Source of the DNA: CAVTND01 sp963735955
GTDB lineage: Bacteria > Pseudomonadota > Gammaproteobacteria > Burkholderiales > Burkholderiaceae_F
Direction of reading: 5' to 3'
Assembly: GCA_963735955.1 (NCBI GenBank)
Contig: CAVTND010000013.1
Location: 44,953-108,952 of the forward strand
DNA length: 64,000 nt
The first letter of the stretch is position 1, and every line of letters starts with the position of its first letter. The position numbers were made by a program, and so were the translations under genes. Under the pieces are notes generated by a model. It was not told the DNA's origin. It saw nothing but the letters and a program-made list of their open reading frames with translations, and did no database searches. Shown here in pieces: positions 37,286 through 47,085 of this stretch.

Positions 37286-38103
37286 TCAACCGATCTGCTG
37301 AAGCGGGAGGCTCGCGCTTAGTTGGGTGCCGCGACCGGGGGTCGACTGTACGACGAGGCGACCGCCATCGCCCTCGACCCGGTAACGCATACCGAGCAGA
37401 CCGTAGGAACCGATCTTCGATCCGCGCATTTCGAAGCCGACGCCATCATCGACGACTGAGAGTGCCGCCTGGCCGTCGCGTGCCGCGAGAGAAATCCTGA
37501 CCGAACGGGCACGGGCGTACTTGGCGACGTTCGTCAGTGCCTCCTGAACCAGACGGAAGATCGTCAGCTCGCTCTCCGGTCCAGGGACACCGGCTGCAGG
37601 GCGCAATCGATCCGGATGTCTGCACCGGCCGCGAAGTCGCGCGCCAGGATCTCGATTGCGGGAACAAGACCGAGATTGCTGAGCGTCGATGGTCGCAGAT
37701 CCTCGGTGATGCGCCGAGTCAGTGCAATGACGCTGTTGAGCATCTCGTTCAGGTGTGCCAGGCGTTCGAGAGTTTCGGGTGGGGACCCGGCCGCGCGCGT
37801 CTTGATGCGTGCGACGTCGAGCTTGGCGGCGGTCAGCAGTGCGCCTAGCTCGTCGTGCAATGCGCGCGCAAGCCGATTGCGTTCGTCTTCGCGCGCAGTG
37901 TGCAAATGACGCGCCAGCTCGGCGAACTCCTGCGTGCGGCTTTCCACCTGCGCCTGCAGTTCGGCGCGCGCTGACTCCACGTCCATGCGGCGCTGCGTTT
38001 CCATCGCGCCGCGCTGGCGCAGATATAGCATCAACGCCAGCAGGCCAACGAGCACCATAGCGGCAATGCCGATCCGGTAGACCAGCAACACATCCATGTT
38101 CAT
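37286..38103 (-). CDS. NarL-type sensor histidine kinase, membrane bound (frame interrupted once)
   Basis: One N-terminal helix (VYRIGIAAMVLVGLLALMLYL), a coiled-coil linker, and the HisKA_3 dimerisation domain with the phospho-accepting His in RNRLARALHDELGALLTAAKLD. After a break near 37580, where one C seems lost, the HATPase domain follows: ESELTIFRLVQEALTNVAKYA, VDDGVGFEM and YGLLGMRYRVEGDGG. Corrected length is about 272 residues. No periplasmic sensor domain is visible, so the signal is unknown. It is divergent from its probable partner response regulator (54-base gap). Confidence 0.88.
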
Positions 38104-38157
38104 TCCCGGACCGAGCAACTAGACTCCGCGTTAGACATCTCTCGACCACCATACACC

Positions 38158-38790
38158 TTGATCCGCATCGCTATCGTCGACGACCACGCCATCGTTCGTA
38201 CCGGTCTGCGCCAGTACTTCTCCGAGCAGGGGGACCTGAGTGTCACCGGCGAAGCCGCCAACGGCCGCGAAGCGCTGGAACTGGTTCGCCAGGGAGATCT
38301 CGACGTACTCGTGATGGACCTGTCGATGCCGGACCACAGCGGCATCGACGCGCTGGCCGCGATCAAGGCGCGCGCGCCCGACCTGCCGGTTCTCATCCTG
38401 TCGAGTTTTCCTGAACAGCATTACGCGACCACGTTGCTCAAGCAGGGCGCCAGCGGGTATCTGAACAAGGAATGCGATCCGGAGGAGATCGTCAAGGCAA
38501 TCAGGACATTGCATCGTGGACGCAAGTACATCAGTGCCGGGGTGGCAGAGCTCCTCGCCGGCGGACTCGACAGCACCGCTTCGAAGCTGCCACATGAACA
38601 GCTTTCAGAGCGTGAATTGCAGGTCTTCCTGCGACTGGCAAAAGGAGAAACGATCGGCCACATGGCGGAGAGCATGTTTCTGAGCGTCAAGACGGTCAGC
38701 ACCTATCGCACACGGGTCATGGAGAAAATGAACCTAGCTTCGAACAGTGACCTGACCTATTACGCACTGAAAAATGGCCTGATCCAGTAG
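38158..38790 (+). CDS. NarL/FixJ-family response regulator
   Basis: A 210-residue regulator. The receiver domain shows IAIVDDHAIVRTGL with the acidic pair, the phospho-accepting Asp in VLVMDLSMPDHSGI and the Lys in GYLNKECDPEEIV. The C-terminal LuxR-type helix-turn-helix reads LSERELQVFLRLAKGETIGHMAESMFLSVKTVSTYRTRVMEKMNL. TTG 38158 is the apparent start. It pairs with the divergent histidine kinase. Neighbouring stress genes are candidate targets, by position only. Confidence 0.92.
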   Translation: MIRIAIVDDHAIVRTGLRQYFSEQGDLSVTGEAANGREALELVRQGDLDVLVMDLSMPDHSGIDALAAIKARAPDLPVLILSSFPEQHYATTLLKQGASGYLNKECDPEEIVKAIRTLHRGRKYISAGVAELLAGGLDSTASKLPHEQLSERELQVFLRLAKGETIGHMAESMFLSVKTVSTYRTRVMEKMNLASNSDLTYYALKNGLIQ

Positions 38791-38805
38791 TTGCTCAAGG
38801 GTCGC

Positions 38806-39222
38806 TCAGGGCGCGCCGTCGAGCGAAGCCGGGCGACTGGTGGCCGCTTCGGCCAGCTGCGCGCAATAGCGAAGCAGCGCGTCGATATCGTTGGACTTGT
38901 CGAAGACCTCATCGGCACCGAGCGAGAGACAGGTGCGGCGCATCTCGGGCGTTGCGTAATTGCTCAGCACGACGAGCTTTACCTGACGATTGGCACCGCG
39001 GATGGCCTTGAGCACCCCGAGTCCGCTTCCTCGTTTCAGGAAGATGTCGATGATGCCGAGCTCGCACGCATTGCTCGGGTCGCTGAGCCACTGGACCGCG
39101 GCCACTTCGTCCGCGGCGGTGCCGACCACTTTGAGCGGCAGAATCTCCTCCAGGGTGGCAGCCAGATTCTCGCGAATGACAGGACTGTCTTCGACGAGAA
39201 AGGTGCGAAGGTGCGAGCTCAA
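38806..39222 (-). CDS. Single-domain response regulator (receiver only)
   Basis: A 138-residue CheY-like receiver without an output domain: TFLVEDSPVIRENLAATLEE with the acidic pocket, phospho-accepting Asp in LGIIDIFLKRGSGLGVL, and VVLSNYATPEMRRTCLSLGADEVFDKSND with the conserved Lys. It converges on the NarL-type regulator (15-base gap) and may take phosphate from the nearby kinase, acting as a sink or by protein contact. That link is inference. Confidence 0.88.
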   Translation of the reverse strand: MSSHLRTFLVEDSPVIRENLAATLEEILPLKVVGTAADEVAAVQWLSDPSNACELGIIDIFLKRGSGLGVLKAIRGANRQVKLVVLSNYATPEMRRTCLSLGADEVFDKSNDIDALLRYCAQLAEAATSRPASLDGAP

Positions 39223-39300
39223 GGTCCTGGCCTTGTCACAGCATTCGATGATGGGTCATGCAAAAACGAGCAATTGCGGCCTCCGTCGAGGACGGGCGAG

Positions 39301-39987
39301 TCACTCCTGATATTGCGCTCCAGCGAATTCCCAGTTCACCAGGGATGCGAGGAAGGTCTTCACCCACTTCTGGCGCTCGTTGCGATGGTCGATGTAGTAG
39401 GCATGCTCCCACACATCGATGGTCAGTAGTGGTTTGTCGCCAGTCGTCAACGGCGTGCCGGCGGCGCCCATGTTGACGATATCAACGGCGCCAGAGGCCT
39501 TTCGCACCAGCCAGGTCCAGCCGGAACCGAAGTTGCCGACCGCGCTCGCAGAGAACGCTTCCTTGAAGCTGGCGTAGTTGCCGAATTTCCGATCAATCTC
39601 CACGCCGATGCTGCCCTTGGGCTGACCGCCGCCCCCTGGCTGCATGCATTGCCAGAAGAAGCTGTGATTCCAATGCTGGGCCGCATTTTCATGGATCGAA
39701 CCGGCTGAGCGGTTGACGACTTCGACCAGCGACAGGCCTTCGAAGTCCGTGCCACGCTGCAACTCATTCAGTTTCGCAACATAGGCGCGGTGATGCTTGC
39801 CGTAGTGAAACTCGAGTGTCTCCTTGCTCAGATGGGGGCTCAAGGCGTCGAGTTCGTAGGGAAGCGGTGGGAGCTTGTGGTCCAAGGGTGAAACTCCCTT
39901 GATTGAGGACTGCCCAGCCTGCGTGCGCTCCGGTGGCACAAATGAGGGCGGCGCATTCTGCCGCTCGGGTTGCGTGCGATCGTTCAT
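39301..39987 (-). CDS. sodB: Superoxide dismutase [Fe] with N-terminal extension
   Basis: Converts superoxide to hydrogen peroxide and oxygen. The catalytic protein begins at LPPLPYELDALSPHLSKETLEFHYGKHHRAYV and includes QHWNHSFFW, GSGWTWLV and the metal-ligand motif DVWEHAYYIDHRN. Gln in the NFGSGW region and AAQHWNHSFFW favour the iron-type family. The start ATG 39987 has AAAGGA upstream and gives 228 residues. About 38 Pro/Gln/Ser-rich residues precede the normal N-terminus; they lack a signal-peptide hydrophobic core, so the enzyme is probably cytoplasmic. It lies downstream of no clear operon partner. Confidence 0.92.
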   Translation of the reverse strand: MNDRTQPERQNAPPSFVPPERTQAGQSSIKGVSPLDHKLPPLPYELDALSPHLSKETLEFHYGKHHRAYVAKLNELQRGTDFEGLSLVEVVNRSAGSIHENAAQHWNHSFFWQCMQPGGGGQPKGSIGVEIDRKFGNYASFKEAFSASAVGNFGSGWTWLVRKASGAVDIVNMGAAGTPLTTGDKPLLTIDVWEHAYYIDHRNERQKWVKTFLASLVNWEFAGAQYQE

Positions 39988-40239
39988 GTTGGATCCTTTG
40001 CGTGGACACCATTCGACTCGCATGCCAGCGATGCCGGAGCCGGCGCGCATGCCTGAGTGATGTAGGACAGAGCCGTGTCATGCATCAGCCTGGTGCACGT
40101 AGGAATCGAACTACGCGGACGCGCGGCGATGTCCTCTGTGATTCCTCCGGCCTTCGCCCAATACTCGCTTCGAGCCTCGCTGATTCTTCCGAGGTGTCGC
40201 CGTCTCCGCGGCGGCTTCACTTCCACCAAAGGAAATCCC

Positions 40240-40791
40240 ATGTACAAGTTCAACTCTATCCATGCATTGATTCTTGCGGCCGGCCTCGTAGGCTCGGTCG
40301 CGAGTTTCGCGCAGCCGGCTGGCGTAATTGACTACAAGGCGTCAAAGGATCGTATCGGTGCTGACTTCAAGTCGGCCAGGGCGGCCTGCGACGGACTTGC
40401 CGGCAACGCCAAGGACATATGCGTCGAGCAGGCCACTGGCGACGAAAAGGTCGCGCTTGCCGATCTCGAGTTCCGGCAGACCGGAAAGGACGAGGATCGC
40501 GTCAAGGCGGCGACGGTGAAAGCCGAAGCGGTCTATGCAGTCGCCAAGGAGCGTTGCGACGACAAGGCCGGCAACGACAAGGACGTGTGCGTTAAGGAAG
40601 CGCAGGCGGTGGAAGCGAAGGCAAAAGCCGACATCAAGCTGAACAAGAACACCGCACAAGCTCGCCAGGACGCCAGCGACGAGAAGCGCGATGCCGACTA
40701 CAAAGTGGCGATCGAGAAATGCGATGCGCTGGCCGGCGAAACCAAGTCGGCCTGCATCGCGCAGTCCAAGGCCAGGTTCGGCAAGAGTTGA
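40240..40791 (+). CDS. Secreted protein with three Cys-pair repeats
   Basis: A 183-residue protein of unknown function. A signal peptide (MYKFNSIHALILAAGLVGSVASFA) follows a good ribosome-binding site (AAAGGAA). The mature part is highly charged and helical and carries three similar units: CDGLAGNAKDICVEQA, CDDKAGNDKDVCVKEA and CDALAGETKSACIAQS. Each has two Cys 11 apart in a helix-like context, suggesting one disulfide per unit. Similar proteins are frequent in Betaproteobacteria. It starts a plus-strand unit between SOD and kdpE; a G+C-rich hairpin follows its stop. Confidence 0.65.
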   Translation: MYKFNSIHALILAAGLVGSVASFAQPAGVIDYKASKDRIGADFKSARAACDGLAGNAKDICVEQATGDEKVALADLEFRQTGKDEDRVKAATVKAEAVYAVAKERCDDKAGNDKDVCVKEAQAVEAKAKADIKLNKNTAQARQDASDEKRDADYKVAIEKCDALAGETKSACIAQSKARFGKS

Positions 40792-40799
40792 TCCCGCAT

Positions 40800-40836
40800 G
40801 CCGCCGCCGGACCGGCACCTGCTGCTCGGCGGCGGC
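40800..40836. terminator. Hairpin between the Cys-repeat gene and kdpE (convergent)
   Basis: GCCGCCGCC (40800-40808) pairs perfectly with GGCGGCGGC (40828-40836), followed by TTGTCT. It is 9 bases after the plus-strand stop and 20 bases from the kdpE stop on the other strand, so it may serve both, although U-runs are poor. Confidence 0.5.
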
Positions 40837-40855
40837 TTGTCTCACCAGCAACAAC

Positions 40856-41551
40856 TCATTGGCTGCAGAGCCGGTAGCCGACTCCCGTTTCAGTGAGGAG
40901 AAACAGCGGTTGCGATGGATCGGGTTCGATCTTCTGCCGTAGCTGCTTCATGTAGATGCGCAGGTAGTGCGCGTGATCGACATGCTCCGGGCCCCAGACC
41001 TCGCGCAGCAGCTGCCGCTGCGTGGCGACCATTCCGCCGTGCCGGGCGAGCGCGGCGAGCAGCCGGTATTCGATCGGGGTGAAGTGCAGCGGCTTTTCGT
41101 CTCGCATGGCAGTTCGCCGGGCGAGATCAATCGTGACGCCCCCGAGCTGCAGAGGCCCGACCTGGTCGTCCGGCCCGCGCGCGGCGCGCCGCAGCGCGAC
41201 TCGCACACGCGCCAGCAGTTCGGGCACCGAGAACGGCTTGGTCACGTAGTCGTCAGCGCCGGCGTCCAGCGCACGAATCTTCTGCTGCTCGTCGGTGCGT
41301 GCAGACAACACGACGATCGGCATGGCCGACCAGCCGCGGATTCCGCGGACGACTTCTTCGCCATCGGCGTCCGGCAGTCCCAGGTCGAGGATCACCAGGT
41401 CCGGCTTGTGATTGGCGGCCTCGATCAAGGCGCGGCTCGCGTTCTCGGCCTCGATGATTCGAAAGCCGGCAGCGTCGAGCGAGGCACGCAACAGCCGGCG
41501 CAGCGGCGCTTCGTCGTCGACGACCAATATCGCATGCTGGGCCTGCGTCAT
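40856..41551 (-). CDS. kdpE: Response regulator KdpE
   Basis: A 231-residue OmpR-type regulator that activates kdpFABC on K+ limitation or osmotic stress. The receiver has ILVVDDEAPLRRLLR, the phospho-accepting Asp in LVILDLGLPDADGEE and DYVTKPFSVPELLARV. The winged helix reads LTLHFTPIEYRLL-like (LHFTPIEYRLLAALARH) and ends LFLLTETGVGYRLCSQ. ATG 41551 overlaps the kdpD stop in ATGA. Confidence 0.96.
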   Translation of the reverse strand: MTQAQHAILVVDDEAPLRRLLRASLDAAGFRIIEAENASRALIEAANHKPDLVILDLGLPDADGEEVVRGIRGWSAMPIVVLSARTDEQQKIRALDAGADDYVTKPFSVPELLARVRVALRRAARGPDDQVGPLQLGGVTIDLARRTAMRDEKPLHFTPIEYRLLAALARHGGMVATQRQLLREVWGPEHVDHAHYLRIYMKQLRQKIEPDPSQPLFLLTETGVGYRLCSQ

Positions 41552-44321
41552 CGCGCGGGCTTCATGCCGCTTCCTCGCGCGGCATGTCCGGTGACTACTT
41601 CCGGCAGTGGCAGCGTCACGATGAACATCGCGCCGCCAGCAGGAATCCGCTCGGCGCGGATTTCGCCACCGAGCAGAACGAGCGATCGCGCGACAGATTG
41701 CCAGGCCGAGGCCGACCCCGCCGGATCTGTGTCGGTCGGACGTGGCATCGGGCTCGTGACCCCGCTGAAACTTGTCGAACAGTCGATCGGGATCGAGGCC
41801 CGGCGGCAGTCCGGGCCCATCATCCGAAACTGTCAGCTCGACCGAGCCAAAGGCCTGCCGCGCACGTATGTGCACGCGCGTCCCGGGCGGCGTGTGCCGT
41901 GCCGCGTTTTCGAGCAGGTTGGCGAGCAGCTGCTCGAACAACACCGGGTCGCCCTTCAACAAAGGCAAGTCATCGTCGAGATCGACGTCGATACGATGCG
42001 CGGCGAGGCGGTCGCCGAGCCGCCGCAGCGCGCTGCCGACGACTTCGTCGAGCGCGATCCAGTCGTTCTTTGGCGACAAGCTGACCCGATTCAAGTCGAG
42101 TCATGTCAAGCACATTGGTAACTACCTGGGTCATCCGCGCGGCTTCGTCGACGATCGTCTGGGTTAATTCGGTGCGCTGGCTTTGAGCCAGTCGCGTACT
42201 GCCTTCGAGCAAGGCGCTGGCGGCGCCGCCGATTGCCGCGAGCGGAGTGCGCATGTCATGCGAGATGGCCGCAAGCAGACTGTTGCGCACAGACTCAGCC
42301 TCGGCGGTGACGGCGGCAGTTTGAGCAAGTTCGGCGAGTTCGGCGCGCTCTAGCGCGAGCGCTAGCTGGACGGCGAAGGTTTCAAGCAGATGCGCCTGCT
42401 CGGGAAGAAGTATCCGGCGCGGATTGGCGGGCAGAACTGCGAGGACACCGAGCTGACGAGGCTTCGCATCGGTCGCCGCAAGCGGCAGATAACGGGCCGG
42501 TGCTCCGGGCAGGGTGTCGGTGCCCAGCCCGGCCGGCTGGCCATGATCCTGAACCCACTGCGCGACTGCCAGGTCGGCACTGCGCAGCGAAGCGGAAACC
42601 GGCGCGCCTTGCTTCGGGTGTCGCAGCTTTCCGTCCGCATCCGGCAACAGCACCACAGCCTGGGCCTCGAACACTTCGCCAATATGGCGCACCGCGACGG
42701 CGGCCATTTTGACCGCGCCGCGCGCGGCGGCGAGTTCGCGGCTCATCGCGTACAGCAGTGCGGTGCGGCGTTCGCGATGTCCGGCCACGCGTGCCTGCAG
42801 GCGCACGCTGGCGACGAGATTGCCGATCACGACGCCGACGGTCATCAGTACGGCGAAGGTCAGCAGGTACTGGCCATCCGCGATGTTGAACGTGAAGATC
42901 GGCGGCACGAAGAAGAAGTTGTAGGCCAGCGTGCTGATCATCGACGCGACGATCGCCGGCCCCCGCCCGGCGCGCAGGGCGATCAGCGCGATCGTCAGGA
43001 GATAGATCATCACGATATTCGGCTCATTGAGGATCGGATCGGCGATCCATGCGAATGCAGTGGCCAGAGCGACGCCAAGAGCACCCGTCGCATACCCCGG
43101 CCAGCGCCGCTTGGCAGACGGCGGCGCCGCCAGATAGGCAGCGCTGCGCGCCAGCAGGGGATTTCGCGCCATGCGTGTCTGCTCGGTGGTCTTGACTACC
43201 GTCACGTCGATGCCGATGACGCGCGCAAGCACAATATCGATCGTGGATGGCCGCAGCCAGCGCACGAAGCCGCGCCGGCTTGGCTGGCCGAGCAGGACCC
43301 GCGTTACGTTGCGCGTATGCGCATAGCCGGCGAGCTCCGCGCCGGCGGAGTGGCCGCCGAGGGTGACCGACTCCGCACCGAGAGTTTCGGCCAGTCGCAG
43401 CCAGGCAATGCGCCGGTTGCGTTCAGCCTCCGGCATCCGGATCAGGCCGGGTGTCTCGACGAAGACGACGATCCACTCGGCGTGCAGCGCCGCTGCCAGG
43501 CGCTTGGCGGCGCGAATCAGGGACTCGCCATCGCTCTTCGGTCCGAGTCCGACCAGAATCCGTTCACCGGCCGCCCACGGTTCCGCGATTCCTTCGGTTG
43601 CGCGATAAAAGTCCATCGCGGCATCGACACGCTCGGCAGTCTTGCGCAGCGCGAGTTCGCGCAGCGCGATCAGGTTGCCCTTCCTGAAGAAATTCTCGAG
43701 CGCGACCCGGACGCGCTCCGGCACGTAGACCTTGCCTTCGCGCAGGCGCTGCAGCAGATCGTCGGGCGGCAGGTCGACCAGTTCGACCTCGTCGGCCGAT
43801 TCGAAGACGGTATCCGGCACGGTTTCCTGCATCCGCACCGATGTGATGCCGGCAACGACGTCGTTCAGGCTTTCCAGATGCTGGACATTGACGGTGGTCC
43901 AGACGTCGATGCCGGCATCGCGCAGTTCCTCGATGTCCTGCCAGCGCTTGGCGTGGCGCGCGCCCTGCACGTTGGTGTGCGCCAGTTCGTCGACCAGCAA
44001 CAGCCGGGGGCGGCGTTCGAGGGCGCGATCGAGGTTGAACTCTCGCAGCCACACTGCACCCTGCCGGAGGTTCAGATTGGGAATGACCTCGAGGCCCTCG
44101 AGCAGCTGCTCGGTCTCGATGCGGCCGTGCGGCTCGACGTAACCGACAACGACGTCAACGCCCTCGGCTTTCTTGCGATGCGCGGCCTCCAGCATCGCGT
44201 AGGTCTTGCCTACGCCGGCGGTCGCACCGAAGAAGACCTTGAGCTTGCCGCGCTTCGCCGCCCGCTCCTGGGCCTGGACTTGAGCGAGCAGCGAGTCGGG
44301 GTCGGCGCGGCGTGGCTCCAT
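41548..44321 (-). CDS. kdpD: Sensor histidine kinase KdpD (frame interrupted at least twice)
   Basis: Membrane K+ sensor kinase of about 920 residues. Order of parts: KdpD N-terminal domain with Walker-type GATAGVGKTYAMLEAAH and DVWTTVNVQHLESLNDVV; a Usp-like domain; four helices (DUF4118) with YNFFFVPPIFTF; a GAF-like region; HisKA with the phospho-accepting His in AAISHDMRTPLAAIGG; and the ATPase domain (LANLLENAARHTPPG, SDDGPGLPPGLD, GVGLGLAICRAI). Frame changes occur near 42080 (between LESGQ and LSPKNDW) and near 41690 before GGEIRAERIPAGG. ATG 44321 or GTG 44324 starts it; the former overlaps a small upstream frame. Confidence 0.94.
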
Positions 44322-44446
44322 CACTCTAGAGTAGTCGATTGCGCTTTCGAGGTGAGCGGGGCGGTCGAGTCAGCAGCGCAACCAGCGCGATCGGCATGGC
44401 GACATGCACCGACCAGCAGCAGAACATTGAGGAGGGTCCAGTCCAT
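44321..44446 (-). CDS. Possible small two-helix membrane protein between kdpC and kdpD (frame likely interrupted)
   Basis: ATG 44446 opens a 41-codon frame beginning MDWTLLNVLLLVGA whose TGA overlaps the kdpD ATG in TGATG. As written the rest is unconvincing. If one base is removed near 44405 the frame continues HVAMPIALVALLTRPPRSPRKRNRLL and ends at a TAG near 44325. The whole then becomes two hydrophobic helices with a basic tail, a normal design for a tiny membrane subunit. The repair is inference, but it fits the one-base insertions found all along the window. Confidence 0.4.
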   Translation of the reverse strand: MDWTLLNVLLLVGACRHADRAGCAADSTAPLTSKAQSTTLE

Positions 44447-44461
44447 GCTGGCCCGATCGGC

Positions 44462-45031
44462 TCAGCGCGTGGCGTCGAGCGCGAGGTTCAGCCGCAACAC
44501 GTTTACGCGTGGCTCACCGAGCACGCCCAGCTGGCGGTCCTCGGTGTGTCGCGTGACCAGTTCACGCACCATGGCCGGGTCGAGTTTCCGTTCGCGCGCT
44601 ACCCGGCCAAGCTGGAACTCGGCTGCGGCAGGACTGATGTGCGGATCGAGCCCGCTGGCCGACGCAGTCACGAGATCGGCCGGAACCGGCGCCTTGTTGT
44701 CGGGGTCGGCGGCGCGCAAGGCGGCGATGCGATCCTTGACCACATCGACCAGCGCTGGATTGGTCGGCGCCTGGTTCGAGCCGCTCGAAGCCAGTCCGTT
44801 GTAGGACTGCGGTGATGTTGCTGAAGGCCGACTCCAGAAGTATTTCGGATCCGAAAACGGCTGACCGACCAGTTCGGAGCCGACCGGTTTGCCGTCGCGC
44901 ACGATCAGGCTGCCCTTGGCCTGCCCGGGCATCATCAGTGCAATGCCGGTCATGAGGCCCGGATAGACGAGTCCGGTGACGACGGTCAACAACAGGAACA
45001 GCACGAGAGCACGTCGCACTTCAGTGAGCAT
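44462..45031 (-). CDS. kdpC: K+-transporting ATPase subunit KdpC
   Basis: A 189-residue accessory subunit that stabilises and helps nucleotide binding of the KdpFABC pump. One N-terminal helix (RALVLFLLLTVVTGLVYPGLMTGIA) is followed by family motifs GSELVGQPFSDPKYFWSRPSA, YNGLASSGSN, and DLVTASASGLDPHISPAAAEFQ. The frame is intact. ATG 45031 was preferred to a TTG two codons upstream. It starts 9 bases after kdpB ends. Confidence 0.96.
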   Translation of the reverse strand: MLTEVRRALVLFLLLTVVTGLVYPGLMTGIALMMPGQAKGSLIVRDGKPVGSELVGQPFSDPKYFWSRPSATSPQSYNGLASSGSNQAPTNPALVDVVKDRIAALRAADPDNKAPVPADLVTASASGLDPHISPAAAEFQLGRVARERKLDPAMVRELVTRHTEDRQLGVLGEPRVNVLRLNLALDATR

Positions 45032-45040
45032 GGTCAACTC

Positions 45041-47085
45041 CTAGGCCAGTCCGAAGACGGCCAACACAACGTCGATCGCCTTGATGCCAATAAATGGCAC
45101 GATCAGTCCGCCGACGCCATAGATCAACAGGTTCCGCCGCAACACCTTGGCGGCCGTGTCCTCTCGCAGCGGGATTCCCTTCAGTGCCAGCGGAATCAGC
45201 GCGGGGATGATCAGGGCATTGAAGATGACCGCGGAAAGAATGGCTGACGAAGGCGACGCCAGGGCCATCACGTTCAAGGCATTCAGCTGCGGGTAGGTCG
45301 CCGCAAAGGCGGCCGGAATGATCGCGAAGTACTTGGCGACATCGTTGGCGATCGAAAAGGTCGTCAAGGTGCCACGGGTCATCAGCATCTGCTTGCCGAT
45401 CTCGACGATCTCGATCAGCTTGGTCGGGTTCGAATCGAGATCGACCATGTTGCCCGCTTCCTTGGCGGCCTGGGTGCCGGTGTTCATCGCCACCGCCACG
45501 TCGGCCTGCGCCAGCGCCGGAGCATCGTTGGTGCCGTCGCCGCACATGGCAACCAGCCGTCCCTGCGCCTGCTGCTCGCGGATCAGCTTCAGCTTGGCTT
45601 CGGGTGTGGCCTCGGCGAGGAAGTCATCGACGCCGCTCTCGGCGGCGATCGCCGCGGCGGTCAGGCGGTTGTCGCCGGTGATCATGACGGTCTTGATGCC
45701 CATGCGGCGCAGTTGCGCGAAGCGCTCGCGGATACCGCCCTTGACGATGTCGCGCAACTCGATCACCCCGAGGATCTGCCCGCCATCGGCCACCAGGAGC
45801 GGTGTTGCTCCCTTGGTCGCGATCTGATCGACGTGGGCGCGGATCTGGCGGTCCAGGGCTTGCCTTGCGATTGCAGCCAGGCTTCGATCGCGTCGGCAGC
45901 GCCCTTGCGGATGCGCCGACCGCCGATGTCGATGCCGCTCATGCGCGTCTGGGCGGTGAAAGGAATGAAGGTCGCCTGCAATTCCTGCAGGTCGCGGCCG
46001 CGGATCCCGTAGGACTTCGCAAGCACGACGATCGAGCGACCTTCCGGGGTTTCATCGGCAAGCGACGCCAGCTGCGCGGCGTCGGCGAGGTCCTTCTCGT
46101 TGACGCCGGGTGCGGCATGCAACTTCGCCGCCTGCCGGTTGCCGAGCGTGATCGTGCCGGTCTTGTCGAGCAGCAAGACGTCGACGTCGCCCGCCGCCTC
46201 GATCGCACGTCCCGAAGTGGCAACGACATTGGCCTGAATCATCCGGTCCATGCCGGCGATGCCGATCGCCGACAGCAAGCCGCCGATCGTGGTCGGGATC
46301 AGGCACACCAGCAGCGCAATCAGTATGGTCAGACTGACGACCTCGCCTTGCTTGGCGCTTGCCACTGCGTAGGACGAGAACGGCAGCAGTGTGGCCACCG
46401 CAAACATGAACACCAGAGTCAGCGCGGCCAGCAGGATGGTCAATGCGATTTCGTTCGGCGTTCTCTGACGCTTGGCACCTTCGACCATTGCGATCATGCG
46501 ATCGAGAAAGGTCTCGCCAGGGTTTGCGCTGATGCGGACGACCAGCCAGTCCGAAAGCACGCGCGTGCCACCGGTGACAGAAGAACGATCACCGCCGGCG
46601 GCGCGCACCACCGGCGCAGACTCACCGGTGATCGCGCTTTCATCGACCGAAGCAACGCCCTCTACTGCATCGCCGTCGCCCGGGACGACCTGTCCCGCCT
46701 CCACCAGCACCAGATCGCCTTTGCGCAACTGGCTCGCACGGACGCTCGTGCGCGTGGCATCGCGATTCGCGGCCGCCAGTTTGACGGCGGCAGTGTCCTG
46801 CTTCGCGCCGCGCAGGCTGGCAGCCTGTGCCTTGCCGCGTCCTTCGGCGAGCGCCTCAGCAAAGTTCGCAAAGAGCACCGTAAACCAGAGCCAGATCGCG
46901 ATGGCGGCAGCGAAACTGTCGCGATCCGTGATTGCCACAACCGAAGTCAGCAGCGCGCCCAGCCAGACGATCATCATCACCGGATTGCGCCACAGGAACT
47001 GCGGCGCCAGGCGTTTGAACGAGTCAATTACCGCGGTGCGCATCAACAGCGGGTCGAAGGTGCGAGTTACGTGCTTGGTCATCAT
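45041..47085 (-). CDS. kdpB: K+-transporting P-type ATPase subunit KdpB (frame interrupted once)
   Basis: The ATP-hydrolysing subunit, a P-type ATPase of about 681 residues. It has FLWRNPVMMIVWLGALLTS at the start, the actuator SAITGESAPVVR, the phosphorylation site LLLDKTGTITLGNRQA and the P-domain MCGDGTNDAPALAQADVAVAMN. At about 45862 the frame changes after LQSQGK; one G appears lost (AAGCCCTGG for AAGGCCCTGG), after which it reads LDRQIRAHVDQIATKGATPLLVADGGQ. ATG 47085 (or 47082) overlaps the kdpA stop. Confidence 0.95.

Noticed and set aside
42390..44804. Very long open frame (804 codons) on the plus strand opposite kdpD and kdpC
   Set aside because: It is antisense to genes with clear KdpD and KdpC domains, has a composition typical of mirrored GC-rich codons (Arg, Gln, Asp, His) and no recognisable domain.
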